From contig NZ_JAHWXM010000001.1 of assembly GCF_023091225.1 (NCBI RefSeq), forward strand, positions 2,563,913 to 2,627,912: DNA of 64,000 nucleotides, written 5' to 3'. The first letter of the stretch is position 1, and each line of letters begins with the position of its first letter. Made by a program: the position numbers and the translations under genes. This stretch comes from Microbacterium galbinum (GTDB lineage Bacteria; Actinomycetota; Actinomycetes; Actinomycetales; Microbacteriaceae). A model generated the notes under the pieces. The model was not told where the DNA came from and did no database searches. It worked only from the letters and a program-made list of their open reading frames with translations. Of this stretch, positions 8,024-17,359 are shown in pieces.

Positions 8024-8485
8024 GTGTTTCGAACGCCCGACCGCCTGTACCGAGTTCTCGCGATCGCGGAGGCGATCACCTGGACCCTCCTGATCGGCGC
8101 GATCATCGCCCGCGCCCTCGGCGCCCCGGGCATCGTGGTGACGATCGGCGGAGGCATCCACGGGTTCGTGTTCCTCGCCTACGGGGCGACCGCGCTGCTC
8201 GTCGCCGTCAATCAGCGCTGGCACGTCGGGGTCGCGATCCTCGCGGTCGCGAGCGCCGTGGTGCCGTACGCGACGATCCCCATGGAGATCTGGCTGCACC
8301 GCACCGGCCGCCTCGCGGGAGTCTGGCGCCTCGAGGCCACCGACGACCCGCGCGACCGCCGCTGGTACGACCGCCTCATGCGCTGGTTCCTGCGCCGGCC
8401 GGTCGTGCTCGTGCTCCTGCTGGCCGTGGCGATCGTCGCCCTCTACGTGATCCTGCTGATCGCGGGTCCTCCCGGCGGCAAGTGA
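8024..8485 (+). CDS. DUF3817 membrane protein
   Basis: A 153-residue protein with four predicted membrane segments: near 14-32, 40-60, 65-85 and 124-148. The order RVLAIAEAITWTLLIG, then GGIHGFVFLAYG, is typical of DUF3817, found in actinobacteria and near integral membrane transporters but without a known activity. The start is GTG 8024, with GAGGAG about 5 nt upstream. A TACCCT -10-like box about 27 nt upstream would give a short leader. Confidence 0.82.
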   Translation: MFRTPDRLYRVLAIAEAITWTLLIGAIIARALGAPGIVVTIGGGIHGFVFLAYGATALLVAVNQRWHVGVAILAVASAVVPYATIPMEIWLHRTGRLAGVWRLEATDDPRDRRWYDRLMRWFLRRPVVLVLLLAVAIVALYVILLIAGPPGGK

Positions 8486-8500
8486 GCGCGTCCGCAGCCC

Positions 8501-9157
8501 TCAGGGCGTGACGACGACCGAGTTGGTGTCGGCGATCTCGGCGAGCACCGCGGCGGGGTCGCCGGTCGTGCAGTCGACGATGACGTACAGCCCGACCCCG
8601 ACCTCGCTGAACGCACGAGCCGCCATGATCCAGGTGCGGCCGGTGTCCTGGCCGACTACCTGGCGGTTCTCGACCGCGTCGTTGCCGCCGACCTGATAGC
8701 TGAACGCGCCCGTCGTCGCGTTCGGGGTGATGTCTTCGGGAGATCCTCCGAGGACGGCGGCGATGACAGCATCCGACGTGGCGCTGTCGTCGCCGGCGAC
8801 CTGCATGTCGGCACCGATCGTGCCCTGCCAGAAGTGCGCGGTGCAGGAGCCGTCGACCGTGGCGTAGCTCCAGTTGCCCTGCCCGTCGTCGGGGGAGGCC
8901 ATCTCCCACCCCTCGTCGACGAGCAGTCCGTCGCCCCACTGGATGTAGGCGGTCGACGGGAGGGAGAGACCGTCGTCGAACGACAGCGTGGTCGGGATGC
9001 CGTCGGCGGTCGACGTCTCCTCCGGCGCGGGGGTGGTCGTGTCCTCCGCTGCGGGCGCGTCGGCGGGGATCTGGGCGTAGATGCAGCCGCTCAGCGGAAG
9101 GAGGGCCGCGGTCACGACGAGGGCGGCGGCGAGACGGGGGAGGGGCATCGAGGGCAT
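8501..9157 (-). CDS. Secreted lipoprotein, paralogue of 10488-11066
   Basis: A 218-residue protein with a signal peptide and lipobox LSGC, with Cys25 the lipidation site, followed by a Thr/Pro/Glu linker to about 55. The folded part has two Cys residues (in SCTAHFW and VDCTTG). The ending ADTNSVVVTP and the DGLLVDEGWE, FSEVGVGLYVIVDC segments match the lipoprotein at 10488-11066, so the two are paralogues. Function is unknown. The ATG lies exactly 6 nt after TAGGCT (9164-9169 on the plus strand), a leaderless arrangement. Confidence 0.82.
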   Translation of the reverse strand: MPSMPLPRLAAALVVTAALLPLSGCIYAQIPADAPAAEDTTTPAPEETSTADGIPTTLSFDDGLSLPSTAYIQWGDGLLVDEGWEMASPDDGQGNWSYATVDGSCTAHFWQGTIGADMQVAGDDSATSDAVIAAVLGGSPEDITPNATTGAFSYQVGGNDAVENRQVVGQDTGRTWIMAARAFSEVGVGLYVIVDCTTGDPAAVLAEIADTNSVVVTP

Positions 9158-9215
9158 ACGGGGAGCCTAATCACTCGCGTTCACCTCGCACAGGGGCAGG
9201 ACTGCCCATGCGGCG

Positions 9216-10142
9216 TCAGTGCGAGGTCGCGATCCCGAGCCCGTCGTGCACGATGACCGCCGCGACCCGCGCGCCCGCTCCCGCCGCCACGATCAACTGC
9301 TGGGGGCCGGGCGCCGCCGCATCGCCCGCCGCGTACAACCCCGCGACGTCGGTGCGCCCGGAGCGATCGGTGAGCAGGTGGCCCGCGGCGTCGCGCGCCG
9401 GGTCGATGCCGTCGAGGAAGGGCAGAGAGGCATCCCACTCCGGGCGGACGAACCCGCCCTCGATCGCGACGGAGGTGCCGTCGGCGAGCCGCACGGCCTC
9501 GAGCTGCCCGCGGTCGCCGACGAGCTCGACGATCGGATGCCGCTGCACCACCGCTCCGGCGGCGGCGAGTTCGGCCTCCTCCTGCGCGCTCACGACCGAG
9601 GCTCCGTTCGTGAACACCGTGAGGCTCTCGGTCCAGCGCGAGATCAGGCGGGCGCGGTCGGCGAGGTCCGCCGTCTCGCCGATCAGGGCGAGCGTGCGCC
9701 CCTGCAGCTCCCATGCATCGCAGGCGGCGCAGCTGAACAGGCTCATGCCGTAGAAGCCGCGCAGATCCGGCACCGCGGGGAGCGTCTCGCGCAGGCCGGT
9801 CGCGATCAGCACCGCCGGGGCGGATGCCGTTCCCGCGGGCTCGCGGCGGCCGATCTCGGCGGTGAACCCGGCATCCGTCCGTCGCAGCGAGACCACCCGC
9901 ACCCGTGAGCGGATCTCGACGTTCGGATATGCCGCGAGCTCCGCGCGGGCGAGCCGGCGCAGCTCGTGCGGCGGGATGCCGTCGCGCGTCAGAAATCCGT
10001 GCGAGGCGAGTGTGGCGGCGTTGCGCGGCCGGTCGGCGTCGACGACGAGCACCCGGGCGAGGGAACGGCCGAGGTTGAGGGCGGCCGAGAGCCCGGCGGG
10101 GCCGCCGCCGATGATGATCACGTCGTACTCGGTGTGGTCCAC
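9216..10142 (-). CDS. Thioredoxin reductase-like FAD oxidoreductase
   Basis: A 308-residue protein. FAD is bound by GGGPAG at 12-17, and the redox pair is CAAC at 138-141, as in thioredoxin reductase. The expected second dinucleotide motif GGGDSA is replaced by IGETADLAD, so the NAD(P)H site is atypical. The start is GTG 10142, with AGGAGG about 6 nt upstream; the longer frame reads low-complexity leader. A palindrome resembling a DtxR/IdeR iron box overlaps the likely transcription start, suggesting iron control and a possible role in ferric-siderophore or disulfide reduction. The electron acceptor is not known. Confidence 0.82.
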   Translation of the reverse strand: MDHTEYDVIIIGGGPAGLSAALNLGRSLARVLVVDADRPRNAATLASHGFLTRDGIPPHELRRLARAELAAYPNVEIRSRVRVVSLRRTDAGFTAEIGRREPAGTASAPAVLIATGLRETLPAVPDLRGFYGMSLFSCAACDAWELQGRTLALIGETADLADRARLISRWTESLTVFTNGASVVSAQEEAELAAAGAVVQRHPIVELVGDRGQLEAVRLADGTSVAIEGGFVRPEWDASLPFLDGIDPARDAAGHLLTDRSGRTDVAGLYAAGDAAAPGPQQLIVAAGAGARVAAVIVHDGLGIATSH

Positions 10143-10228
10143 AGCATCCTCCTGACCTGCGTTCGTCGCGCACGCGGTCTCGGATGGGATGCGGCTGCGC
10201 CGCCCGGGCGACGCCGCCGCGAGCCGCA

Positions 10229-10247
10229 TCGGGTAAGGCTCGCCTTA
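10229..10247 (-). promoter_or_regulatory. Iron-box-like palindrome upstream of FAD oxidoreductase
   Basis: GTAAGGC and GCCTTAC face each other across TC. By eye, 14 of 19 positions of the 10229-10247 plus-strand sequence agree with an actinobacterial iron-box form TTAGGTTAGGCTCACCTAA. A -10-like CAGAAT lies at 10258-10253, so the palindrome overlaps the expected start of transcription. Confidence 0.45.
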
Positions 10248-10283
10248 CTTTGATTCTGCCATGCGGTGCGGGCACGGCGGTGT

Positions 10284-10300
10284 CCTAACTCAGGAAAACC
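10284..10300 (-). repeat. Short dispersed repeat, CCTGAGTTAGG end
   Basis: On the minus strand, this reads GTTTTCCTGAGTTAGG, which matches the end of the repeat at 2561-2634. Between 10143 and 10487, beyond this and the promoter/iron box, I see no other gene or feature. Confidence 0.45.
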
Positions 10301-10487
10301 GAGGGCGCGGAGGACATTGCCACGTGGAAACCGGGGGTGCGGGCGGCATCCGTCCTGAAACAGTGCCGACCCTGCCGTCCGCAACTCCTCAGACACTCGT
10401 GATTCCGGACCATTGCGTGCCGCATTCGCGTCATCCGGGCCATATCGGAGGAGTTGTGAACAGGGCGACGACGGCGACCCGACGGCG

Positions 10488-11066
10488 TCACGGAGTGATG
10501 ACGACCGAGCTCTTCGCGAGGAGTGCGCCGAACGCGTCGGTGATGTCGTCCTCGTCCGGGCAGCTCGCGAAGGCGATCACCGTGATCCCCGGGACGTCGA
10601 AGGAGCGGCCGGCAAAGACGCCGGACTCGCCGTCCTGCGCGAACGTGACCTGGCGCATCGCGACCGAGTTCCCGAGGTCGCCCTCGAGGGGGAACTTCCC
10701 GGTCGTCGGCGGCGCGGTCTGAAAGTCGATGACGAGGTTCATCACGCCGTTCGAGGCGTCGAGATCGTCATCCTCGGCGAAAGGCGTGCCGTAGTTCATG
10801 TCGTCGGTCACGGAGTATCCGGCGATGCAGTCGTCGGCGATCCGACGGTAACTCCGACCGCTTTCGCCCTGGCCCGTCTCCTGCTCCTCCCACTCGGTGT
10901 CGCCCTGAAGACCGTCGTTCCAGTCCACCTTCGTGTCTTCGTCGAGCGTCTGCCCGTCGACGAAGGTGAAGGTGTAGGGACCCGGTGCGCATCCGGCCAG
11001 GGCGAGCAGCGACAGGGCAGCGACGGATGCCGCGACGGTTCGAGTGGGCATGGCGGTGCGGTTCAT
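10488..11066 (-). CDS. Secreted lipoprotein, paralogue of 8501-9157
   Basis: A 192-residue lipoprotein: signal peptide with the lipobox LAGC and lipidated Cys26. The mature part is acidic and has a Cys pair in DDCIAGY and ASCPDEDD, and ends LAKSSVVITP. The order, the Cys spacing and the ending match the lipoprotein at 8501-9157. ATG 11066 was chosen from several nearby starts because TACGAT ends 7 nt before it (plus strand 11074-11079), consistent with leaderless translation. Function is unknown. Confidence 0.8.
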   Translation of the reverse strand: MNRTAMPTRTVAASVAALSLLALAGCAPGPYTFTFVDGQTLDEDTKVDWNDGLQGDTEWEEQETGQGESGRSYRRIADDCIAGYSVTDDMNYGTPFAEDDDLDASNGVMNLVIDFQTAPPTTGKFPLEGDLGNSVAMRQVTFAQDGESGVFAGRSFDVPGITVIAFASCPDEDDITDAFGALLAKSSVVITP

Positions 11067-11298
11067 TCCGCACATCGTAGGGGGATGCGTGCGGATGGCC
11101 GGAAAGTTATCCACAGCTGCCAAGGAACTTCGAGTGAAGCGGCGCCACCACGTCAGTGCCGCCACGAGTTGGGGGGCCTGTGACGGAGGGGTGGGGGCGG
11201 TGATGGGTGCGTGCCGGGGTGGCGTTCGTGCGCCAAGGCGAGGAGGGCGTCGATGTTGTCGGCTCGTCGAACTCGCGCGGCCGCAACTGTCAATCAAA

Positions 11299-11319
11299 GT
11301 TGAGCCAGTTCATATCAAG
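11299..11319 (+). promoter_or_regulatory. HAIR-like HspR site 1 (dnaK)
   Basis: GTTGAGC, seven bases, then TATCAAG: 10 of 14 fixed positions match the HAIR consensus CTTGAGT-N7-ACTCAAG. It lies just upstream of the dnaK -35 box. Confidence 0.6.
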
Positions 11320-11324
11320 TTTGT

Positions 11325-11353
11325 TTGACAGTCATCTCGCGTCGATGTACAGT
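11325..11353 (+). promoter_or_regulatory. dnaK operon promoter (TTGACA-N17-TACAGT)
   Basis: A consensus -35 TTGACA (11325-11330) is followed by a 17-nt spacer and -10 TACAGT (11348-11353). Transcription should start near 11360, giving a leader of about 70 nt before dnaK. HAIR-like sites flank the promoter on both sides. Confidence 0.8.
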
Positions 11354-11372
11354 TGAGCCATCGCGACTCAGG
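11352..11372 (+). promoter_or_regulatory. HAIR-like HspR site 2 (dnaK)
   Basis: GTTGAGC, seven bases, then ACTCAGG: 11 of 14 fixed positions match the HAIR consensus. It overlaps the end of the -10 box and the transcription start, 53 bp (about five helical turns) from site 1, so both could be bound from the same face. Confidence 0.65.
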
Positions 11373-11380
11373 TTTCCTGA

Positions 11381-13285
<1,905 letters not shown>

Positions 13286-13287
13286 TC

Positions 13288-13947
13288 ATGGCTGACAAGG
13301 ACTTCGAAGAGAACAACGGAGTCGCAGGCGAGGGGTCGGATGCTCAGGCATCCGGCCCCGCGCCGCAGAATCCGGACTCCACCGAGGCCGCAGCGGCCGA
13401 GGGCTCGGACGAGACGCCGGTCGACGCGATGGATTCGGTTCCTGAGCCTGTCGAAGGGCTCACGGTCGACGACATCCTCGGCGCGACGCAGACCGGTGAG
13501 GCCGCGGCGGAGGACGCCGTGCTCGCCGACCTCGAGTCGACGCTGCTCAACGACCTCAAGCGCCTGCAGGCCGAGTACGCGAACTACCGTCGCCGCACGG
13601 AGGAGTCGCGCCAGGTCGAGATCGAGCGCGCGAAGGGCGAGGCCGTCAAGGGCCTGATCCCGGTGCTCGACGATCTCGACCGCGCCAGCCAGCACGGCGA
13701 CCTCGTCGACGGCACTCCCTTCGCCGTGATCGCCGAGAAGGTGCGCGCGGTCGTGGAGCGGCTCGGCGTCGTCTCGTACGGCGAGAAGGGCGAGGAGTTC
13801 GACCCGCAGCGCCACGAGGCCATCTTCCAGCAGCCGACGCCCGGCGTCGACAAGACCACGATCCTCGAGGTCGTCGAGGTGGGATACCGCCTCGGAGACG
13901 TCGAGCTGCGTCCTGCGAAGGTCGTCGTCGCCGTCCCCGCGGAGTAG
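13288..13947 (+). CDS. grpE: Nucleotide exchange factor GrpE
   Basis: A 219-residue co-chaperone that releases ADP from DnaK. A disordered acidic/Ala-rich N-terminus (1-75) precedes a coiled coil (about 80-125, LLNDLKRLQAEYANYRRR) and the C-terminal beta domain (VVEVGYRLGDVELRPAKVVV). It starts 2 nt after dnaK. An unusual point is that residues 50-57 come from a copy of the dispersed repeat GGTTCCTGAGCCTGTCGAAG at 13437-13456, translated as the VPEPVEG segment; it sits in the disordered part and is therefore tolerated. Confidence 0.95.
   Translation: MADKDFEENNGVAGEGSDAQASGPAPQNPDSTEAAAAEGSDETPVDAMDSVPEPVEGLTVDDILGATQTGEAAAEDAVLADLESTLLNDLKRLQAEYANYRRRTEESRQVEIERAKGEAVKGLIPVLDDLDRASQHGDLVDGTPFAVIAEKVRAVVERLGVVSYGEKGEEFDPQRHEAIFQQPTPGVDKTTILEVVEVGYRLGDVELRPAKVVVAVPAE
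13437..13458 (+). repeat. Dispersed GAGCCTGTCGAAG repeat inside grpE
   Basis: GGTTCCTGAGCCTGTCGAAGGG is a short dispersed unit (about 22 bp) that also occurs at 20436, 27358, 37216, 45834 and 53903. Here it is in frame in grpE and encodes VPEPVEG. Confidence 0.8.
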
Positions 13948-13954
13948 GTGATGC

Positions 13955-14941
13955 ATGGCTAGCCAGGATTGGTTCGACAAGGACTTCTACAAGACCCTCG
14001 GGGTCTCGAAGGACGTGAGCGAGGCCGACCTCAAGAAGGCCTACCGCAAGCTCGCACGGAAGTACCACCCGGATTCAAACCAGGGTGATGCCAAGGCAGA
14101 GGCGACCTTCAAGGAGATCAGCGAGGCGTACTCGGTGCTCTCCGACGCCGAGCAGCGCAAGGAGTACGACGAGATCCGCGCCATGGGCTCGGGCGCCCGC
14201 TTCACGGCGGGCGGCTCGGGTGCCGGCGGGTTCGAAGACGTCTTCAGTCGCTTCGGCCAGGGAGGGCGCGGGCAGTCCGCCGACTTCGAGGACATCTTCG
14301 CGATGTTCAACCAGGGTCAGGGCGGAGGAGGCTTCGGCAACGGACGCTTCGGGCAGACGAGCGGCGGATTCCGCGGCTTCGGCGGCCCGCAGCGCGGTGC
14401 CGATGTCACGGCCCGCACCACCCTCGACTTCGTCACCGCCGTGCAGGGGGAGACGATCTCGCTGCAGGGTGACGACGGCAAGCCGTTCAAGGTGAAGATC
14501 CCGGCCGGGGTCGCCGACGGGCAGAAGATCCGTCTGCGCGGCCGCGGTCGGCCTTCGCCGGACGGGGGCGAGAGCGGTGACATCGTGGTGCAGATCACGG
14601 TGCGCCCGCATCCCGTCTTCACCCGTGACGGCCTCAACCTGCGCGTCGTCGTGCCGGTGACCTTCACCGAGGCGACGCTCGGCGCGACCATCGAGGTCCC
14701 CACGCTGAGCGGAGACGTCGTCAAGCTCCGGGTCGCTCCCGGCACCCCCTCCGGGCGGGTGCTGCGGGTCAAGGGTCGCGGCGTGACGACCGGCAAGGGC
14801 ACCGGCGATCTGCTCGCCGAGCTGCAGGTGGCCGTGCCGACGCACCTCGACGAGGCGGCGCGCGAGGCGCTCGAGAAGTTCCAGGCTCTGGAGCCGACCG
14901 AGAACCCCCGCGCCGAGCTCATGGCGAAGGCGCGGCGATGA
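13955..14941 (+). CDS. dnaJ: DnaJ co-chaperone without zinc finger
   Basis: A 328-residue J-domain protein (domain 1-75) with the DnaK-activating HPD at 38-40. A Gly/Phe-rich linker (about 75-150) is followed directly by the two C-terminal substrate domains (about 150-310). There is no CxxCxGxG repeat, so this is a class B (CbpA/DnaJ2-like) protein, not class A. Its place between grpE and hspR is the usual actinobacterial one. ATG 13955 starts 7 nt after the grpE stop codon. Confidence 0.92.
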   Translation: MASQDWFDKDFYKTLGVSKDVSEADLKKAYRKLARKYHPDSNQGDAKAEATFKEISEAYSVLSDAEQRKEYDEIRAMGSGARFTAGGSGAGGFEDVFSRFGQGGRGQSADFEDIFAMFNQGQGGGGFGNGRFGQTSGGFRGFGGPQRGADVTARTTLDFVTAVQGETISLQGDDGKPFKVKIPAGVADGQKIRLRGRGRPSPDGGESGDIVVQITVRPHPVFTRDGLNLRVVVPVTFTEATLGATIEVPTLSGDVVKLRVAPGTPSGRVLRVKGRGVTTGKGTGDLLAELQVAVPTHLDEAAREALEKFQALEPTENPRAELMAKARR

Positions 14942-14942
14942 C

Positions 14943-15053
14943 GTCCTTCGTCTCGGGGCGTCCTTCGTCTCGTCGCTTCGCTCCTCGCTCAGGAACCGGT
15001 TCCAGCCCGGTCCCTGAGCGAGCGGAGCGAGGCGAAGGGCGCTCAGGAACCGG
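14943..15053. repeat. Palindromic repeat (TTCGTCTCGTCGC type)
   Basis: Left half CCTTCGTCTCGTCGCTTCG...CTCGCTCAGG faces right half CCTGAGCGAGCGGAGC...GCGAAGG; TCCTTCGTCTCG is also doubled at the start. It sits between dnaJ and hspR and could form a long hairpin, lowering hspR relative to dnaJ. Same family as 30684-30766 and 42005-42097. Confidence 0.75.
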
Positions 15054-15067
15054 AGAAGAGGCCTGCC

Positions 15068-15484
15068 ATGGACGCTGACACCCCGGTCTTCGCGATCGCC
15101 GTCGCGGCCGAGCTCGCGGGCATGCACCCGCAGACGCTGCGCCAGTACGACCGCATCGGCCTGGTCACCCCCGGCCGCACGCGCGGCGGTTCTCGCCGGT
15201 ACTCGCATCGCGACATCGAGCAGCTCCGTGAGGTCGCCCAGCTGTCGTCCGAGGGGATGAGCCTGCCGGCGATCGCCCGACTGCTCGACCTCGAGGACGA
15301 GAATCGGATGCTCCGCCGCCGCATCGCCGACCTCGAGGCCTCTCTGCGTTCCGAGCGCGAGAATCGACCCGGAGTGCGCGTGTTCGCGGCGGGTTCATCC
15401 GGTGTGGTGCCGATGCCGTCGGGACGACGTCTGCGTCGTTCGACCGAAGTGGTGCTCTGGAGCCCGCGCGACGGGCGCAACTGA
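15068..15484 (+). CDS. hspR: HspR heat-shock repressor (MerR family)
   Basis: A 138-residue MerR-type repressor. The DNA-binding domain is at about 8-75, with PQTLRQYDRIGLVTP and the wing RTRGGSRRYS, followed by a coiled coil (85-115, DENRMLRRRIADLEASL) and a basic tail. It is the fourth gene of the dnaK operon, as in mycobacteria and streptomycetes, where HspR binds HAIR sites with DnaK as co-repressor. HAIR-like sites lie upstream of dnaK (11299, 11352) and clpB (43538), so it probably controls both loci in this window. ATG 15068 follows a GAAGAGG segment. Confidence 0.93.
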   Translation: MDADTPVFAIAVAAELAGMHPQTLRQYDRIGLVTPGRTRGGSRRYSHRDIEQLREVAQLSSEGMSLPAIARLLDLEDENRMLRRRIADLEASLRSERENRPGVRVFAAGSSGVVPMPSGRRLRRSTEVVLWSPRDGRN

Positions 15485-15517
15485 CCTCTCCCCACCGACC
15501 GGTGTGTATCCTGTCAA

Positions 15518-15527
15518 CTGTTAACAG
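15518..15527 (+). promoter_or_regulatory. GntR operator core CTGTTAACAG
   Basis: CTGTTAACAG lies 9 nt upstream of the GTG of the GntR gene and just after TATCCT (15507-15512), a -10-like box. The same 10-mer is the centre of the 26-bp palindrome at 16251-16276. Confidence 0.65.
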
Positions 15528-15536
15528 GAGGTCGGC

Positions 15537-16199
15537 GTGACACAGATCGTCAAGCGGGCAGAGTCGCTCGGAGCCCAGGTGGCACGCGTGCTGCGTCAGC
15601 GCATCGTGCGCGGGGACCTCGCGCCCGGCACCCGCATCACCGAGGAGGCGCTCGCCGAGGAGTTCGACGTGAGTCGCGGTCCGATCCGCGACGCCCTCAC
15701 GCAGCTCAGCTTCGAGAACCTCGTCGAGGTGCAGCGCCCGCGCGGCGTGTACATCACCGGACTCACGAAAGACGACGTCGACCAGCTCTACAGCCTGCGC
15801 GGTGCCCTCGAGCAGCTCGCCCTGTCGCGGGCGATGCGCGTCGACGACGCCTCGCGATGGGCGCCGATGGCGGCGGCCGTCGGGCGCATGGGTGCCGCTG
15901 CGGATGCCGGTGATCACGCGGCTTTCGTGACCGCCGACCTCGACTTCCACTCGCAGATCTATGCGCTCGCCGACCACCCGCGGCTCGAGGGGGCGTGGAG
16001 CCAGTACCTCCCGACCTTCGCCGCGCTGCTCGAGGTCACGATCAACCACGACGAAGACCTCCACGAGTCCTCGGGCGACCACTTCACGCTCATGGACGTC
16101 ATGCGCACCGGCACCCCCGCCGAGGCATCCGCTGTTCTGGCCGCCCATCTCAACGGCGCCCGCGACCGGATGCTCGCCGAGATCTCCGACCGAGTCTGA
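15537..16199 (+). CDS. GntR-family (FCD) regulator
   Basis: A 220-residue GntR/FadR-type regulator with winged helix at about 10-75 (ITEEALAEEFDVSRGPIRDAL, then PRGVYITGLT) and an FCD ligand domain at 80-210, with the metal-type residues in DLDFHSQIY, HFTLMD and LAAHL. GTG 15537 follows AGGAGG. A CTGTTAACAG core overlaps the gene's own promoter region and a perfect version lies at the next promoter, so it is predicted to autoregulate and to repress the TTT transporter operon downstream. The inducer is probably a carboxylate. Confidence 0.9.
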   Translation: MTQIVKRAESLGAQVARVLRQRIVRGDLAPGTRITEEALAEEFDVSRGPIRDALTQLSFENLVEVQRPRGVYITGLTKDDVDQLYSLRGALEQLALSRAMRVDDASRWAPMAAAVGRMGAAADAGDHAAFVTADLDFHSQIYALADHPRLEGAWSQYLPTFAALLEVTINHDEDLHESSGDHFTLMDVMRTGTPAEASAVLAAHLNGARDRMLAEISDRV

Positions 16200-16250
16200 C
16201 CCGCGGCATCCGCTGTTCCCGACGGGCGCCGGAGCCCGTTCCTCGCGCCC

Positions 16251-16276
16251 AGTGTTGACTGTTAACAGTCAACACT
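16251..16276 (+). promoter_or_regulatory. Perfect 26-bp palindromic operator of the TTT operon
   Basis: The half AGTGTTGACTGTT is followed directly by its exact reverse complement, with CTGTTAACAG at the centre. It covers the -35 TTGACT (16255-16260) and most of the spacer to a -10 TAGCCT at 16279-16284, so binding would block RNA polymerase. Confidence 0.85.
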
Positions 16277-16326
16277 GTTAGCCTCACGGTGTCGACAACA
16301 CGGTCGACCCACGTAGAGGAGCAAAG

Positions 16327-17295
16327 ATGCCCCGCAAGCGCATCACCCGGGCGGCCGCCGCACTCGCCGCCCTCGCAGCCACCGCTCTCGTCGTCTCGGC
16401 CTGCACCAAGGTCGAAGAGGGCGAAGATGCCGCGTCGGCATTCCCCGAGAAGGACATCCGCCTGATCATCCAGGCCAACCCCGGCGGCGGATCCGACCTG
16501 TCGTCGCGCGCCCTCGCGACCGAGCTCGAGAAGATCCTCGGCGTCAGCGTCATCCCCGAGAACATGCCCGGTGCGGCCGGAGCCCTGGCCATGGAGTACG
16601 TCGGCTCCCAGAACGCCGACGGCTACGTCATCGGCTTCGCCCCGGTCGAGATCGCCATGCTCAACACCACGCAGGGCGCCAACGTGCTGCCGGAGGACTT
16701 CGACCTCCTCGGCCAGATCATGCTCGCTCCCGGCGTCATCACGGTCGGCGCGAACAGCGGCATCGAGACCCTCGAAGACCTCGTCGCGCAGGCGAAGTCC
16801 GGCCCCGTGACCGTCGCCAACTCCGGCGCCGGCTCGATCTGGGAGGCCGCGACCGTCGGCCTCGGCACCGCGACCGATGCCGACTTCACCCCGGTCCCGT
16901 ACGACGGTGGCGCGACCGCCGTCGCCGCTGCGGCATCCGGTGAGACCGTCGCCGCCGTCTCCGGACTCGGCGAAGCGCTCGCGCAGGGCGACGCCGTGCG
17001 CATCCTCGCCGTGATGAACGACGAGCGCCACCCCGACGCCGAAGACGTCGAGACGGTCGAAGAGGCCATCGGCGACGACGTCGTGTTCGGTGGGTGGGGC
17101 GGAATCTACGCGCCGAAGGGTCTGCCCGACGACGTGAAGGAGACGCTCGAGGCCGCGGTCAAGGAGGCCGTCGAGTCCGACACCTACCAGCAGTTCCAGG
17201 CGGATGCCGGCAACCTCGTCGTCTACCGCGACTCGGCCGAGTGGACGACCTTCGTCGACGACCAGTTCACGCTGTTCCAGGACCTCCTGGGCTGA
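16327..17295 (+). CDS. TctC-family solute-binding lipoprotein
   Basis: A 322-residue tripartite tricarboxylate transporter (TTT) receptor. The signal peptide ends in the lipobox VSAC with Cys26 lipidated, as expected in a Gram-positive. The mature Bug/TctC fold is visible: the PEKDIRLIIQANPGGGSDLS start, NMPGAAG and GWGGIYAPKGLPDDV segments match the family. It is first in the operon with tctB and tctA, and a 10-bp-stem hairpin follows it. The ligand is unknown; known members take citrate or other di- and tricarboxylates. Confidence 0.92.
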   Translation: MPRKRITRAAAALAALAATALVVSACTKVEEGEDAASAFPEKDIRLIIQANPGGGSDLSSRALATELEKILGVSVIPENMPGAAGALAMEYVGSQNADGYVIGFAPVEIAMLNTTQGANVLPEDFDLLGQIMLAPGVITVGANSGIETLEDLVAQAKSGPVTVANSGAGSIWEAATVGLGTATDADFTPVPYDGGATAVAAAASGETVAAVSGLGEALAQGDAVRILAVMNDERHPDAEDVETVEEAIGDDVVFGGWGGIYAPKGLPDDVKETLEAAVKEAVESDTYQQFQADAGNLVVYRDSAEWTTFVDDQFTLFQDLLG

Positions 17296-17304
17296 GAGCA
17301 CTCC

Positions 17305-17332
17305 TGCGGGGCCGGCGTCCGTCGGCCCCGCA
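17305..17332 (+). terminator. Hairpin after the TctC gene, inside the operon
   Basis: TGCGGGGCCG (17305-17314) pairs perfectly with CGGCCCCGCA (17323-17332) over an 8-nt loop, and lies between tctC and tctB. There is no T tract, so it more likely gives partial termination or protects tctC mRNA, giving more binding protein than membrane parts. Confidence 0.55.
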
Positions 17333-17359
17333 GCGCACCCCTCCAACGAAGGAGAACCC

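Noticed and set aside
8501..9157. A link between this lipoprotein and the iron-box-like site
   Set aside because: The site is on the far side of the reductase gene and the lipoprotein has its own TAGGCT-type promoter, so direct control is not supported.
11107..11115. A DnaA-box match, TTATCCACA, near dnaK
   Set aside because: It is a single site with no cluster, no AT-rich unwinding region and no dnaA or dnaN nearby, so it is not an origin.
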